Source: Cellulomonas aerilata
Lineage (GTDB): Bacteria > Actinomycetota > Actinomycetes > Actinomycetales > Cellulomonadaceae
Length of the DNA: 64,000 bases
Reading direction: 5' to 3'
NCBI RefSeq assembly: GCF_007991755.1
Contig: NZ_BJYY01000014.1
Location: forward strand, 1 to 64,000
The position numbers and the translations under genes are program-made. How positions within the stretch are numbered: the first letter of the stretch is position 1; each line of letters starts with the position of its first letter. Positions 51,820-60,715 of the stretch are shown here, piece by piece. The notes beneath the pieces are model-generated. The model had not been told where the DNA came from and made no database searches. It was given only the letters and a program-made list of their open reading frames with translations.

Positions 51820-53370
51820 CTACGGCCGCCTCGGCGACGGGTCGACGTCGTCGGGCGCCCCCGCCGTCGCACGCTGCTGCGAGGTGGTGCTGACCATCTC
51901 CGTGGCGACGTCGCCCTCCGCGCGGGACGGGAACCGGCGGCTGGTCGTACCGGCTGACCGCTGCTGCGGAAGACGCGCGGACGACGATCGCTTCTGCCGG
52001 CGGCCCATCGCCTCGGCCGGGGCCGAGGAGTAGTCGTAGTACGCGTACGTGTCGCCCTGGGTACGAGCCAGGCGGTTGAGGACGACGCCGAGCACGCGGG
52101 CGTTAACGGTCTCCAGCGCGCCCATGGCCTCGGCCAGCTGCTGGCGCTGGAGCTTCTCGGACCCCACGACGACGAGGGCGCCGCCGGTGAGCTTGGCCAG
52201 GATGGCCGCGTCCGTCACCGGCAGGAGTGGCGGGGTGTCGATGAGGACCACGTCGTAGGCGCGGGCCAGCTCGTCGAGCAGGTTGGCCATGGAGCGCGAG
52301 CCCAGCAGCTCGCTCGGGTTCGGCGGGATCTGCCCGGAGGGCAGGACGTGCAGGTTGCCGTTGCCCCACGGCTGGACGACGTCCTGGACGGACGCATGGC
52401 CGATCAGGACCGTGGTGAGACCCACCTCGCCCTCGAGGCCCATGTACTCCGCGACGGAGGGTCGGCGCAGGTCGGCATCGACGAGGATCACGCGCGATCC
52501 CGCGTCCGCGAGGCTGATCGCCAGGTTCACGGTCGTGGTCGACTTGCCCTCGCCCGGGAGGGACGACGTGACCACGATCGTCTGCGGACGGTCGGCGATG
52601 TCCAGGAACTGCAGGTTGGTCCGAAGGCGCCGGAACGACTCCGCCCGGTGGCTCTGCGGGCTGGTCTGGACGATCAGCGGCTCGTCGGGCGCGTTGTCGT
52701 CGTAGCCGATCGTCGCGATGACGGAGGTGCTCGTGACCTGGTTGACGTCGGCCTCGGTGCGCACCTTCGTGTCGAGGACCTCGCGCAGCACAGCCAGGCC
52801 GACGCCGGCCGTGAGCCCGACGAGCATGCCCAGTGCCAGGTTCAGGGCCGTGTTCGGCGACGACGGCACGGTAGGGGACGTCGCGGTGCGCACGGTGTTG
52901 ATCTCCACCGGCGACGCAGCGGCGTCGGTCGGCTTCTCCAGGAGCGTCACCTGCGTCGCGAGGCTGCCCGCCACGGCGTTCGCGACGCCGGCGGCGACCT
53001 GGGGGTCCGGGTCGCTCGCGGTGATGTTGATCAGCACGGTGTCCAGCGGCGAGCTCGAGGTCACCGACTTCGCGAGCTCGTCCGGGGTGGTGGCCAGGTC
53101 CAAGTGCTCGATGACCGGGATGAGCACGCGCGGGCTGGTGACGAGGTCGGTGTACGACTTCACCTGCTTCTGCGTGAAGCTGCTGCCCTGCACCAGGTCG
53201 GAGGTGCTGCCGCCCGCGGTCCGCACGGACACGAACACCTGGGACTTCGCCTCGTAGATCGGCGTGGTGAGGAAGGTCGCCGCGACGGCGCCGCACAGCG
53301 CCAGCGTGGTGATGAGCACCACCGAGACCCAGCGCTTGCGCAAGGCGACGAGGTAGTCGTGCAGTTCCAT
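51820..53370 (-). CDS. Polysaccharide chain-length protein fused to BY-kinase
   Basis: A 516-aa Wzc-like protein. The N-terminal Wzz domain has membrane helices at about residues 14-34 and 178-200. The kinase has Walker A SSLPGEGKSTTTVNLA (K276), A' VILVDADLRRP and Walker B VVLIDTPPLLP. A tyrosine cluster YAYYDY at 442-447 is a likely autophosphorylation site. It controls chain length and export of the surface polysaccharide. ATG at 53370 follows AGGAG. It is divergent from the glycan operon. Confidence 0.93.
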   Translation of the reverse strand: MELHDYLVALRKRWVSVVLITTLALCGAVAATFLTTPIYEAKSQVFVSVRTAGGSTSDLVQGSSFTQKQVKSYTDLVTSPRVLIPVIEHLDLATTPDELAKSVTSSSPLDTVLINITASDPDPQVAAGVANAVAGSLATQVTLLEKPTDAAASPVEINTVRTATSPTVPSSPNTALNLALGMLVGLTAGVGLAVLREVLDTKVRTEADVNQVTSTSVIATIGYDDNAPDEPLIVQTSPQSHRAESFRRLRTNLQFLDIADRPQTIVVTSSLPGEGKSTTTVNLAISLADAGSRVILVDADLRRPSVAEYMGLEGEVGLTTVLIGHASVQDVVQPWGNGNLHVLPSGQIPPNPSELLGSRSMANLLDELARAYDVVLIDTPPLLPVTDAAILAKLTGGALVVVGSEKLQRQQLAEAMGALETVNARVLGVVLNRLARTQGDTYAYYDYSSAPAEAMGRRQKRSSSARLPQQRSAGTTSRRFPSRAEGDVATEMVSTTSQQRATAGAPDDVDPSPRRP

Positions 53371-53579
53371 CCGGCTTCTCCTGCTTCCTGCGGGTGTGAC
53401 CACCCGTGAACGATTGGTGCGTTATTCCTCCATTCGGCCGCACCCCGGCCGATGTGAGGGGTGGCTCGCGACCAGCGGGCTGGAGAGCCCGACAGGACCC
53501 ATCGGGGCCGGCACCCGTCCCGAGCAGCCGGCGTGCGCTCCCGGCACTGGGGGCAGCGATGCAGCAGACGAGGAGCACC

Positions 53580-55067
53580 ATGGCGGACACCGCCACCCTT
53601 GACGAGATCCGCCAGGAGGCGCCGACGCCCGGCCGCACGGCACCGGCCGAGCACCAGCCGCGCTGGTGGTCCGGGTACGGCACACGCCTTCTGCTGACCG
53701 ACGCCGTCGCCGTCTACATCGCGGTGTTCACCGCGTACGTCGTGCGCTTCGACGACCTCGGTGCGGCGCGCGTCCGCGGCGAGATGGAGCCCAGCTACCT
53801 CATCGTCTCCATCGCGCTGATGTGGGCGTGGCTCCTGGCTCTGGTCGTCGGCCGGACCCAGGACCGCCGGATCGTCGGTGCCGGGCCCGCGGAGTACCAG
53901 CGAGTCGTGGGGGCGACCTGGCGGATCTTCGCCGCGGTCGCGGTCATGTCCTTCCTGCTCCGGATGGAGATCGCCCGCGGCTACCTGGCGATCGCCTTCC
54001 CGCTCGGGACGGTGCTGGTCCTGGCCGGGCGCCTCCTGTCGCGCCGTTGGCTGCACCGGGAGCGGCGGGCCGGGCACCTGCTCTCGCGCGTCGTGGTGAT
54101 CGGGCACCGCAGCAAGGCGGAGGCCCTGGTGCGCGAGCTGGCCGGCCGGCCCCTCGCGGGCTTCGGAGTGGTCGGGGTGTGCGTCTCGGACGGACCGGTC
54201 CCGCTGGGCGAGACCGTGCTCGGCGTCCCCGTCCTGGGCACGTTCGTCGATGCCGCGCAGGTGGCGCGCGACGTCCGCGCCGATGCCGTCGCGGTCTCAG
54301 GATCGGACGCGATCACCGCCGACGCGGTCCGCAAGCTCGGGTGGGACCTCGAGGGCTCGGGCATCGACCTGGCGCTGGCCGTCTCGCTCACCGACGTCGC
54401 CGGCCCGCGCGTGCTCATGCAGCCGGTGAGCGGGCTGCCGATGATGTACGTGGACGAGCCGCGGTTCTCCGGGCCCAAGTACGCGCTGAAGTCGGCGTTC
54501 GACGTCGTCTGCGCAGTGGTCATCCTCGTGCTGCTCTCCCCGCTGCTCGCCGTCGTCGCAGCGGCCGTCAAGGCCACCAGCCGCGGGCCGGTCTTCTTCT
54601 TCCAGGAGCGTGTCGGTCGCAACGGCAGGTCGTTCCGGGTCGTCAAGTTCCGCTCCATGCAGGCCGGCGCGCACGCCATGCTCGACGAGGTGATGGGCGA
54701 CGACCTCCCGCTCTTCTACAAGCTCCAGGTGGACCCGCGGGTCACCCCGCTGGGGAAGGTCCTCAGGCGCTACTCCCTGGACGAGCTGCCGCAGCTGTTC
54801 AACGTCCTCCGCGGGGAGATGAGCCTGGTCGGGCCGAGGCCGCAGATCGACCGTGAGGTCGCGCAGTACGACCGTGCCGCGCACCGGCGTCTGCTCGTCA
54901 AGCCCGGGCTCACCGGGCTGTGGCAGGTGTCCGGTCGGTCGGGCCTGAGCCCCGAGGAGGGGATCCGCATGGACGTCTACTACGTCGAGAACTGGACGCT
55001 GTTCGGCGACCTCGCGATCCTCTTCCGCACGGCGAAGGCCGTGGTCCAGGGCGAGGGGGCCTACTGA
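53580..55067 (+). CDS. Polyprenyl glycosylphosphotransferase (initiating sugar transferase)
   Basis: A 495-aa WbaP/WcaJ-like enzyme that transfers the first sugar-phosphate to undecaprenyl phosphate. The N-terminal 130 residues hold four membrane helices. A CoA-binding-like domain follows (RVVVIGHRSKAEALVREL). The catalytic domain from about residue 300 has FFQERVGRNGRSFRVVKFRSM, then YSLDELPQLFNVL and SLVGPRP. ATG at 53580 follows GAGGAG. First gene of a tightly coupled operon. Confidence 0.95.
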   Translation: MADTATLDEIRQEAPTPGRTAPAEHQPRWWSGYGTRLLLTDAVAVYIAVFTAYVVRFDDLGAARVRGEMEPSYLIVSIALMWAWLLALVVGRTQDRRIVGAGPAEYQRVVGATWRIFAAVAVMSFLLRMEIARGYLAIAFPLGTVLVLAGRLLSRRWLHRERRAGHLLSRVVVIGHRSKAEALVRELAGRPLAGFGVVGVCVSDGPVPLGETVLGVPVLGTFVDAAQVARDVRADAVAVSGSDAITADAVRKLGWDLEGSGIDLALAVSLTDVAGPRVLMQPVSGLPMMYVDEPRFSGPKYALKSAFDVVCAVVILVLLSPLLAVVAAAVKATSRGPVFFFQERVGRNGRSFRVVKFRSMQAGAHAMLDEVMGDDLPLFYKLQVDPRVTPLGKVLRRYSLDELPQLFNVLRGEMSLVGPRPQIDREVAQYDRAAHRRLLVKPGLTGLWQVSGRSGLSPEEGIRMDVYYVENWTLFGDLAILFRTAKAVVQGEGAY

Positions 55068-56173
55068 TGGCCGGGATACTCGTGCACGAGTGGCTCAGCC
55101 GGACGGGTGGGTCGGAGAAGGTCTTCGACGCGATGGTGGAGGCGTTCCCGGACGCCGACGTGCTGGCGCTCTGGAACGACGCGCCCGACCGCCGGTACCC
55201 CGGCCGTCACGTCCGTGAGACCTGGCTGGCGCGGACCCCCCTGCGCCGCTCCAAGGCCGCGGCGCTCGCGCTGATGCCGGCGACCTGGCGGCGCCAGCCC
55301 GCCGTCCCCGCGGAGTGGGCCCTGGTCAGCACGCACCTCTTCGCCCACCACGTCTCCTTCGCCGGGCAGCCGGCTGACTTCCGCAAGTACCTGTACGTCC
55401 ACACGCCGGCCCGGTACATCTGGACGCCGGAGCTGGACCGACGCGGGAACGGCCTGCTGCCCCGGACGGCGTCCGCCGCCCTGCGTCCGCTCGACAGACG
55501 ACGTGCGCACGAGGCGTTCGCCGTCGCGGCGAACAGCGCCTACGTCCGCGACCGGATCGCGTCCACCTGGGGTGTCGACGCGACCGTCATCCACCCGCCC
55601 GTGGACGTGACCGAGATCCAGGCGGTCGAGAGATGGGCGGACACGCTGGACCCGGAGGAGCGCCGGCTCCTCGAGTCGCTCCCGGGCGAGTACCTCCTCG
55701 GCGCGTCGCGCTTCATCCCGTACAAGCGCCTCGACCTGGTGATCGCCGCCGGTGAGGCCGCCGGACTGCCTGTCGTCCTGGCTGGTGCCGGTCCGCTGCT
55801 GGACGAGCTGGTCGCGCGGGGACGCGAGGCGTCGGTGCCCGTGCACGTGCTCGAGGACCCGAGCGACGGCCTGCTGCGCGCGCTGTTCCAGGAGGCCCTC
55901 GTCTACGTCTTCCCGGCTGTCGAGGACTTCGGCATCATGCCGGTCGAGGCGATGGCCGCCGGCACGCCCGTCCTCACGCTCGACCGTGGGGGCGCTGCGG
56001 AGTCCGTGGTGGACGGCCGCACCGGTGCGCACTGGGACGGACGGCCCGGGTCGCTGCGGGCGGCCGTCCTGCGTGCCGCGGCGTGCTCCCGGGGCGCGGC
56101 GCGCGACCGTGCCCAGGACTTCTCGCGCGAGGTGTTCACCGAGCGGCTCCACTCGTGGATGGGTCTCCGGTGA
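55067..56173 (+). CDS. Glycosyltransferase family 4-like protein
   Basis: A 368-aa GT-B enzyme. An N-terminal VHEWLSRTGGSEKVFDAM motif with the Gly-rich acceptor loop and LYVHTPARYIW are seen. The C-terminal nucleotide-sugar site has GASRFIPYKRLDLVIAAG and EDFGIMPVEAMAAGTPVLTL. It is close to WbaZ/mannosyltransferase-like enzymes by these motifs. TGATG junction upstream, GTGA overlap downstream. Confidence 0.92.
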   Translation: MAGILVHEWLSRTGGSEKVFDAMVEAFPDADVLALWNDAPDRRYPGRHVRETWLARTPLRRSKAAALALMPATWRRQPAVPAEWALVSTHLFAHHVSFAGQPADFRKYLYVHTPARYIWTPELDRRGNGLLPRTASAALRPLDRRRAHEAFAVAANSAYVRDRIASTWGVDATVIHPPVDVTEIQAVERWADTLDPEERRLLESLPGEYLLGASRFIPYKRLDLVIAAGEAAGLPVVLAGAGPLLDELVARGREASVPVHVLEDPSDGLLRALFQEALVYVFPAVEDFGIMPVEAMAAGTPVLTLDRGGAAESVVDGRTGAHWDGRPGSLRAAVLRAAACSRGAARDRAQDFSREVFTERLHSWMGLR

Positions 56174-57189
56174 CGGCGTCGCAGGTGACGGCGCAGGAGC
56201 ACGGCCGCCGGACGATCTCGATCGCGCTCTGCACGTACGACGGCATGCCCTACGTCGTCGACCAGGTGCGGAGCATCCTCGAGCAGACGATGCCGCCCGA
56301 CGAGGTCGTGCTGGCCGACGACGGCTCGGCGGACGGCACCGTCGACGCCGTGCGGGAGGCCGTCCGGGCCGCCGGCGGCGCCGACGTGCGGCTGCGGGTC
56401 GTCGAGGCGGCGGACGCCCCGCTGGGCGTGGCCGCCAACTTCGAGCGTGCGATCGCGGCCTGCAGCGGGGACCTGATCCTGCTGGCGGACCAGGACGACG
56501 TCTGGCGCCCGCACAAGATCGAGCGACTCGTCCGCGAGCTCGACTCGGACCCGTCGGCCGTGCTCGTGGCGAGCAACGCACGTCTCGTCGGTCCGGGGGG
56601 TGAACCCCTCGGACGGGACCTGTTCGGGACGCTCGGCGCGGGCGTCGACGAACTGCGCTCCCTGAGCGGTCCAGAAGCCCTGGCGGTCCTGCTCCGCGGC
56701 AACGTGCTCCCCGGGATGACCTTCCTCTTCGTCCGGGCGCTGGCCGACCGGGCGCTGCCGATCCCGCCGTCGTGGCCGCACGACTCTTGGCTGGCCGTGG
56801 TGGCAGCGACCGCCGCGGGCCTGCGCGTGGTCGACGACGTGCTGGTGGACTACCGCCAGCACGGCAGGAACGTCGTCGGGGTCCAGGAACGGACGCCGGG
56901 GTATCTGCTTCGCCGGCTCGTGCGCTCGACCCCGACCGCGCACGCGAAGTCCGACCGCATGCGTGCACTGCTCGCCCGGCTGCCCGAGCTCGACGAGGGG
57001 CACGGGTCCCACCGGGAGGAGGTGCGAGGTTCCCTCGCGTTCCACGTCCGCCGGGCGCGGCTCAGGCGGTCCCGGCTGCTTCGTGCCGGCCCGGTCGCAC
57101 GGCTCGTGCTGGTCGGCTCGTACACCAGGTACGCCCGCAACGGCCGGCTCGATGCCGTCCGCGACCTGCTGGCCACGGGACCCGTGTGA
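56170..57189 (+). CDS. Glycosyltransferase family 2
   Basis: A 339-aa GT-A enzyme. The nucleotide-binding strand ISIALCTYDGMPYVVDQV is at about residue 18, VVLADDGSADGT follows, and the metal-binding ADQDDVW (LILLADQDDVWRP) lies at about 110. The pattern resembles rhamnosyltransferase-like family 2 enzymes. GTG start overlaps the previous gene by 4 nt. Confidence 0.93.
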   Translation: MTASQVTAQEHGRRTISIALCTYDGMPYVVDQVRSILEQTMPPDEVVLADDGSADGTVDAVREAVRAAGGADVRLRVVEAADAPLGVAANFERAIAACSGDLILLADQDDVWRPHKIERLVRELDSDPSAVLVASNARLVGPGGEPLGRDLFGTLGAGVDELRSLSGPEALAVLLRGNVLPGMTFLFVRALADRALPIPPSWPHDSWLAVVAATAAGLRVVDDVLVDYRQHGRNVVGVQERTPGYLLRRLVRSTPTAHAKSDRMRALLARLPELDEGHGSHREEVRGSLAFHVRRARLRRSRLLRAGPVARLVLVGSYTRYARNGRLDAVRDLLATGPV

Positions 57190-57283
57190 GCCGCCTGCTA
57201 CGCAGGGCCGGCAGGTCCGGGCCCGGAGCGTCCATCTCGGCCGTCGGCCGATCCATCGCAGCGCAAGGGAAGGGCAGGGAGCG

Positions 57284-58363
57284 ATGATCCTCATCGTCGA
57301 TCCGAAGTCGGGGCGTGGCGGCGGCCAGGTGGTCCTCGAAGAGCTGCTCGTCGAGCTCGGCGACGCGGTACCCGTCTCGCTCGCGATGCCGCCGGCAAGC
57401 CGGGACGGCGTGCGCATCCCGCCGCACGTGGCGACGTTCGACACCGCGTCGGACGCGCTCGCGGCCGTTGCGCCGGCGGAGCCCGTCCTCGTCGTGGCCA
57501 ACGCGAACGCCGCGCTGCCCGTCGTGCACCGGGTCTCGGCGCAGGCGCGGCGAGACGGTCGCCCCGTGGCGAGCGCCGCGATCGTCCACAACTACCCGGT
57601 GAGCCGCCTCAAGGGCGCCGTGACGAAGCACCTCCTCGGTCGGGTGGACACGGCGATCGTCGTCGAACCCGGTCTGACCACGCTTCGGTCCGATGCCGTC
57701 ATCCCGAGCTGGCTGAGCGTCCGCCGCTCGGACGTCCCCGACGTCCCGGCGCGGATCACGTCGACGCGCCGGGTGAAGGCCTTCGCCCGGCCTGATGCCA
57801 GCAAGGGCCTGCACCTGCTCCCGGCGATCTTCACGGCGCTCGAGGCGGCCGGCTTCCCGTGCGAGGTCGCGCTGGGGACGGGCCTGACGGGGGACCGCCG
57901 CTACGAGGCGCGTCTGCGGGACGACCTGGCGCCCTGGCTCGTGCGGGGTCCCCGCGACGCCTCGTGGATCGAGCCGGGCGACCTGTTCGTCGTGGCGTCG
58001 ACCGGCGGCGAGACAGCGTGCCTCGCCGCGCAGGAGGCGATGTCACGGGGTGCGGTCGTGGCCGCGTCCCGCATCGGGCTGATGCCGTACCTGACGCCGG
58101 TCAACCACGGGATCAGGACCTTCGCGATCGGCGATCGATCAGGCGCTGTCGCGGCCGCGCTGGAGCTGCTGACGCTGCCTCCGGCGCGCTTCGACGCGGA
58201 GAGCCGCGCCGGGGCCGCGATGATCGCGGACCGGGCGGGACGGTGGTACGTCGACGCCAGGGACCTCCTGCTCGACCGTCACGAGCGGCTCGCCGGGACC
58301 CTGGTCGCCGGTCACCCCGCCGCTGTGCGGTCCAGCGAGGACGAGGTGGCGACGTGCGCGTGA
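57284..58363 (+). CDS. Putative glycosyltransferase
   Basis: A 359-aa protein with GT-B character. It has a short N-terminal Rossmann start (ILIVDPKSGRGGGQVVLEELL) and a C-terminal site resembling family 4 enzymes (TGGETACLAAQEAMSRGAVVAASRIGLMP). The middle contains KAFARPDASKGLHLLPAIF. Similarity to named families is weak, and the substrate is unknown. ATG at 57284 follows AGGGAG, 94 nt after the previous gene. It overlaps the next by 10 nt. Confidence 0.75.
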   Translation: MILIVDPKSGRGGGQVVLEELLVELGDAVPVSLAMPPASRDGVRIPPHVATFDTASDALAAVAPAEPVLVVANANAALPVVHRVSAQARRDGRPVASAAIVHNYPVSRLKGAVTKHLLGRVDTAIVVEPGLTTLRSDAVIPSWLSVRRSDVPDVPARITSTRRVKAFARPDASKGLHLLPAIFTALEAAGFPCEVALGTGLTGDRRYEARLRDDLAPWLVRGPRDASWIEPGDLFVVASTGGETACLAAQEAMSRGAVVAASRIGLMPYLTPVNHGIRTFAIGDRSGAVAAALELLTLPPARFDAESRAGAAMIADRAGRWYVDARDLLLDRHERLAGTLVAGHPAAVRSSEDEVATCA

Positions 58364-59415
58364 CCTTTGTCCTCCCGGGCGTCGCTCTGCATCCCGTCGG
58401 CGGGTACAAGGTCGTGTACCAGTACGCGAACCACCTCGTCGGGGCCGGCCACGACGTGACGGTGCTGCATCTTCGGCCGGACAAGCCCGGCGATGCGGGG
58501 CGCCACCCGCTGCGTCGCTCCGCGCTGCGGGCCGCCTACCGGCTGGCCCGTAGCAGGCGGCCGACGTGGTTCTCCCTGGACCGACGGATCGCGGTGGTGA
58601 ATGCCGCCACGCAGTCGCCGCGTCTGGTTCCCGGGTCCGACGTGATCGTCGCGACGTCTGTGCGGACGGCCCACTTCGTCGCCTCGGTCAGCTCGGCGAC
58701 GTCGGCCCGCGGGTACTACTTCCTCCAGCACTACGAGGACTTCACCGCTCCGGCTGCGGTCGTGGACGCCACGTGGCGGCTGCCGCTGCGCAAGATCGCC
58801 GTCGCGGAGTGGCTGGCCGTCCGGGCGCGCGAGCTCGGCGTCGAGGCGGTCGTGGTGCCCAACGCACCCGATCTCGGACTGTTCGTCCGGGGCGAGCCGA
58901 TCGCGGCGCGGCCGCACGCCGTCGTGGCCATGGTGTCCGACCAGGTGTGGAAGAGGACGGACCTGGTCGCCGACGCCATGCGCACCCTCGCGCAGGCGTC
59001 GCCGGGGGCCCAGCTGCTGACGTTCGGCACGTGCACCCGGCCTGCGGTGCTGCCCCCCGAGGTCCGGCACGTCCGCACGCCGACACCGGCGCAGCTCACC
59101 GCGCTGTACCAGTCGGCTCGCGTCTTCGTGTGCGCCAGTGACTACGAGGGCTTCGGCCTCCCGGTCGCCGAGGCGATGGCGAGCGGGGCAGCGGTGGTCA
59201 GCACGGACAACGGCGGCGTGCGGAGCTTCGCCGGCGACACGATCGTCTACGCGCCCGTGGGTGACGGGCGGGCGCTCGCGGCGAGGACCCTGGAGCTCCT
59301 GGCCGACGAGGACGCGTGCACCGCGAAGGCGGACGCCGGGCACGAGAAGATCATGAGCTACGGGCTGAGCGAGGCCGCGTCGTGCTTCGAGAGGTGCCTG
59401 GCCGATGTCGCCTAG
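58354..59415 (+). CDS. Glycosyltransferase family 4
   Basis: A 353-aa GT-B enzyme. It starts VTFVLPGVALHPVGGYKVVYQYANHL, with the Gly-Gly acceptor loop typical of family 4, given here in part. The C-terminal half has YYFLQHYEDF and the SDYEGFGLPVAEAMASGAAVV nucleotide-sugar motif. GTG start within the previous gene; its end overlaps the flippase gene by 11 nt. Confidence 0.92.
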   Translation: MRVTFVLPGVALHPVGGYKVVYQYANHLVGAGHDVTVLHLRPDKPGDAGRHPLRRSALRAAYRLARSRRPTWFSLDRRIAVVNAATQSPRLVPGSDVIVATSVRTAHFVASVSSATSARGYYFLQHYEDFTAPAAVVDATWRLPLRKIAVAEWLAVRARELGVEAVVVPNAPDLGLFVRGEPIAARPHAVVAMVSDQVWKRTDLVADAMRTLAQASPGAQLLTFGTCTRPAVLPPEVRHVRTPTPAQLTALYQSARVFVCASDYEGFGLPVAEAMASGAAVVSTDNGGVRSFAGDTIVYAPVGDGRALAARTLELLADEDACTAKADAGHEKIMSYGLSEAASCFERCLADVA

Positions 59416-60715
59416 CCAGCACCTGCGGCCACGTCCGGTCGTGTCGACGGAGCGCGGTACGGGCGTGGCGCGCTGGCCGTTGGCGCGGCGCCTGCTGGGC
59501 TTCGCCTCCCTGCCGTTCGCCGGCGCGATAGCCCCCGTCGTCCTGCTGCCGCTGGTGTCCCGCGCGAGCGGTCCCGGCGGGTGGGCTGGGATCGCCACCG
59601 CGCAGGCGGTCGGGACGCTCGCCGCGACGATCATCATGTTCGGCTGGTCGGTCTCCGGTCAGTCGGAGGTCGCCCTCGCACCGACGGAGCGCGACGCGGC
59701 CGCGGTGTACCGACGTTCGTTGCGCTCCCGGCTGCTGCTCGCCGCCGTCGTCGTGCCGACCGGCGCCCTCGCGTTCCTGGTGGGCTCCGGCTCGTACGGC
59801 GTCGTGAACAGCCTGATGTACGTCGCCTCGGCAGTGACCGGGCTGTCGTTCGGCTGGTACTGCGTCGGGCGTGCGAGGCCGGGTTGGGTCGCGGCCTACG
59901 AGGTGCTCCCCAAGGTGCTGGCGATGGTGGTGGCGGCCGTCGTCCTGCTCGTCACCGGGCTCGTGTGGGTCTACCCGGCGGCTCTGCTCGCCGCCACCGT
60001 CGGCGGCGCGCTCCTGTTCCAGCGTCGGTGCGTGCCCGCGCAGGACGGGTCCCGATGGGACCTGGGCACGGCGTGGCGCGACTCCACCAGCCGGTGGCGC
60101 GCCGGCGCCCTCTCCATCGCGGGCGGGATCTACGCGTCGGCCCCACTGCCCCTCGCGGCCGTCCTGGCGTCCGTCGACGAGGTGGCGACGCTGGCGTCCG
60201 GCGACAAGCTCTACCGATACGGCCTGTTCGGCGTCATCGGTCTCGCGAACGGTCTGCAGGCGTGGGTGCTGAGCGGCGAGGGTGCGCGTCGCACGGCACG
60301 CAGGCAGTCGTCCGCCGTCTCGGCGCACGCAGTTCTGGGCGGTGTCGGCCTGGCCTTCCTCGTGCTGGTCGGCGAACGCGCGTCGGCGATCATCTTCGGG
60401 CAGTCGGTGGCCGCGGGCACCGCGGTCGTCGTGGCCTGCGGTGTCGCGTACGCGGCCGTCAGCATGTCGACGCCGCTCGTCCGCAACACGCTGATCCCGG
60501 GTGGCAGGCCGGGTGTCGTGCTCGCCACGACCACGGTCACGGGGGTGCTCGGCGTGGGTGTCATGTGGACGCTGGGCCTGCATCTCGGCGCGGCGGGCAT
60601 CGCCTGGGGCTTCGCGGCCAGCGAGGTCCTCAACCTGGCGCTCCTCGCGTCGGCGGTGCTGGTGATCGGCCGGCGACAGCGTGCCCGCGCGACCCGAGGA
60701 GCTGGGCAGCGATGA
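59405..60715 (+). CDS. Polysaccharide flippase (Wzx/MATE-like)
   Basis: A 436-aa integral membrane protein with about twelve hydrophobic helices, no signal peptide and short loops. It is typical of the polysaccharide transporter/flippase superfamily that turns lipid-linked repeat units across the membrane. No precise motif exists for the family, so the call rests on topology, length and operon position. Overlaps both neighbours. Confidence 0.85.
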   Translation: MSPSQHLRPRPVVSTERGTGVARWPLARRLLGFASLPFAGAIAPVVLLPLVSRASGPGGWAGIATAQAVGTLAATIIMFGWSVSGQSEVALAPTERDAAAVYRRSLRSRLLLAAVVVPTGALAFLVGSGSYGVVNSLMYVASAVTGLSFGWYCVGRARPGWVAAYEVLPKVLAMVVAAVVLLVTGLVWVYPAALLAATVGGALLFQRRCVPAQDGSRWDLGTAWRDSTSRWRAGALSIAGGIYASAPLPLAAVLASVDEVATLASGDKLYRYGLFGVIGLANGLQAWVLSGEGARRTARRQSSAVSAHAVLGGVGLAFLVLVGERASAIIFGQSVAAGTAVVVACGVAYAAVSMSTPLVRNTLIPGGRPGVVLATTTVTGVLGVGVMWTLGLHLGAAGIAWGFAASEVLNLALLASAVLVIGRRQRARATRGAGQR

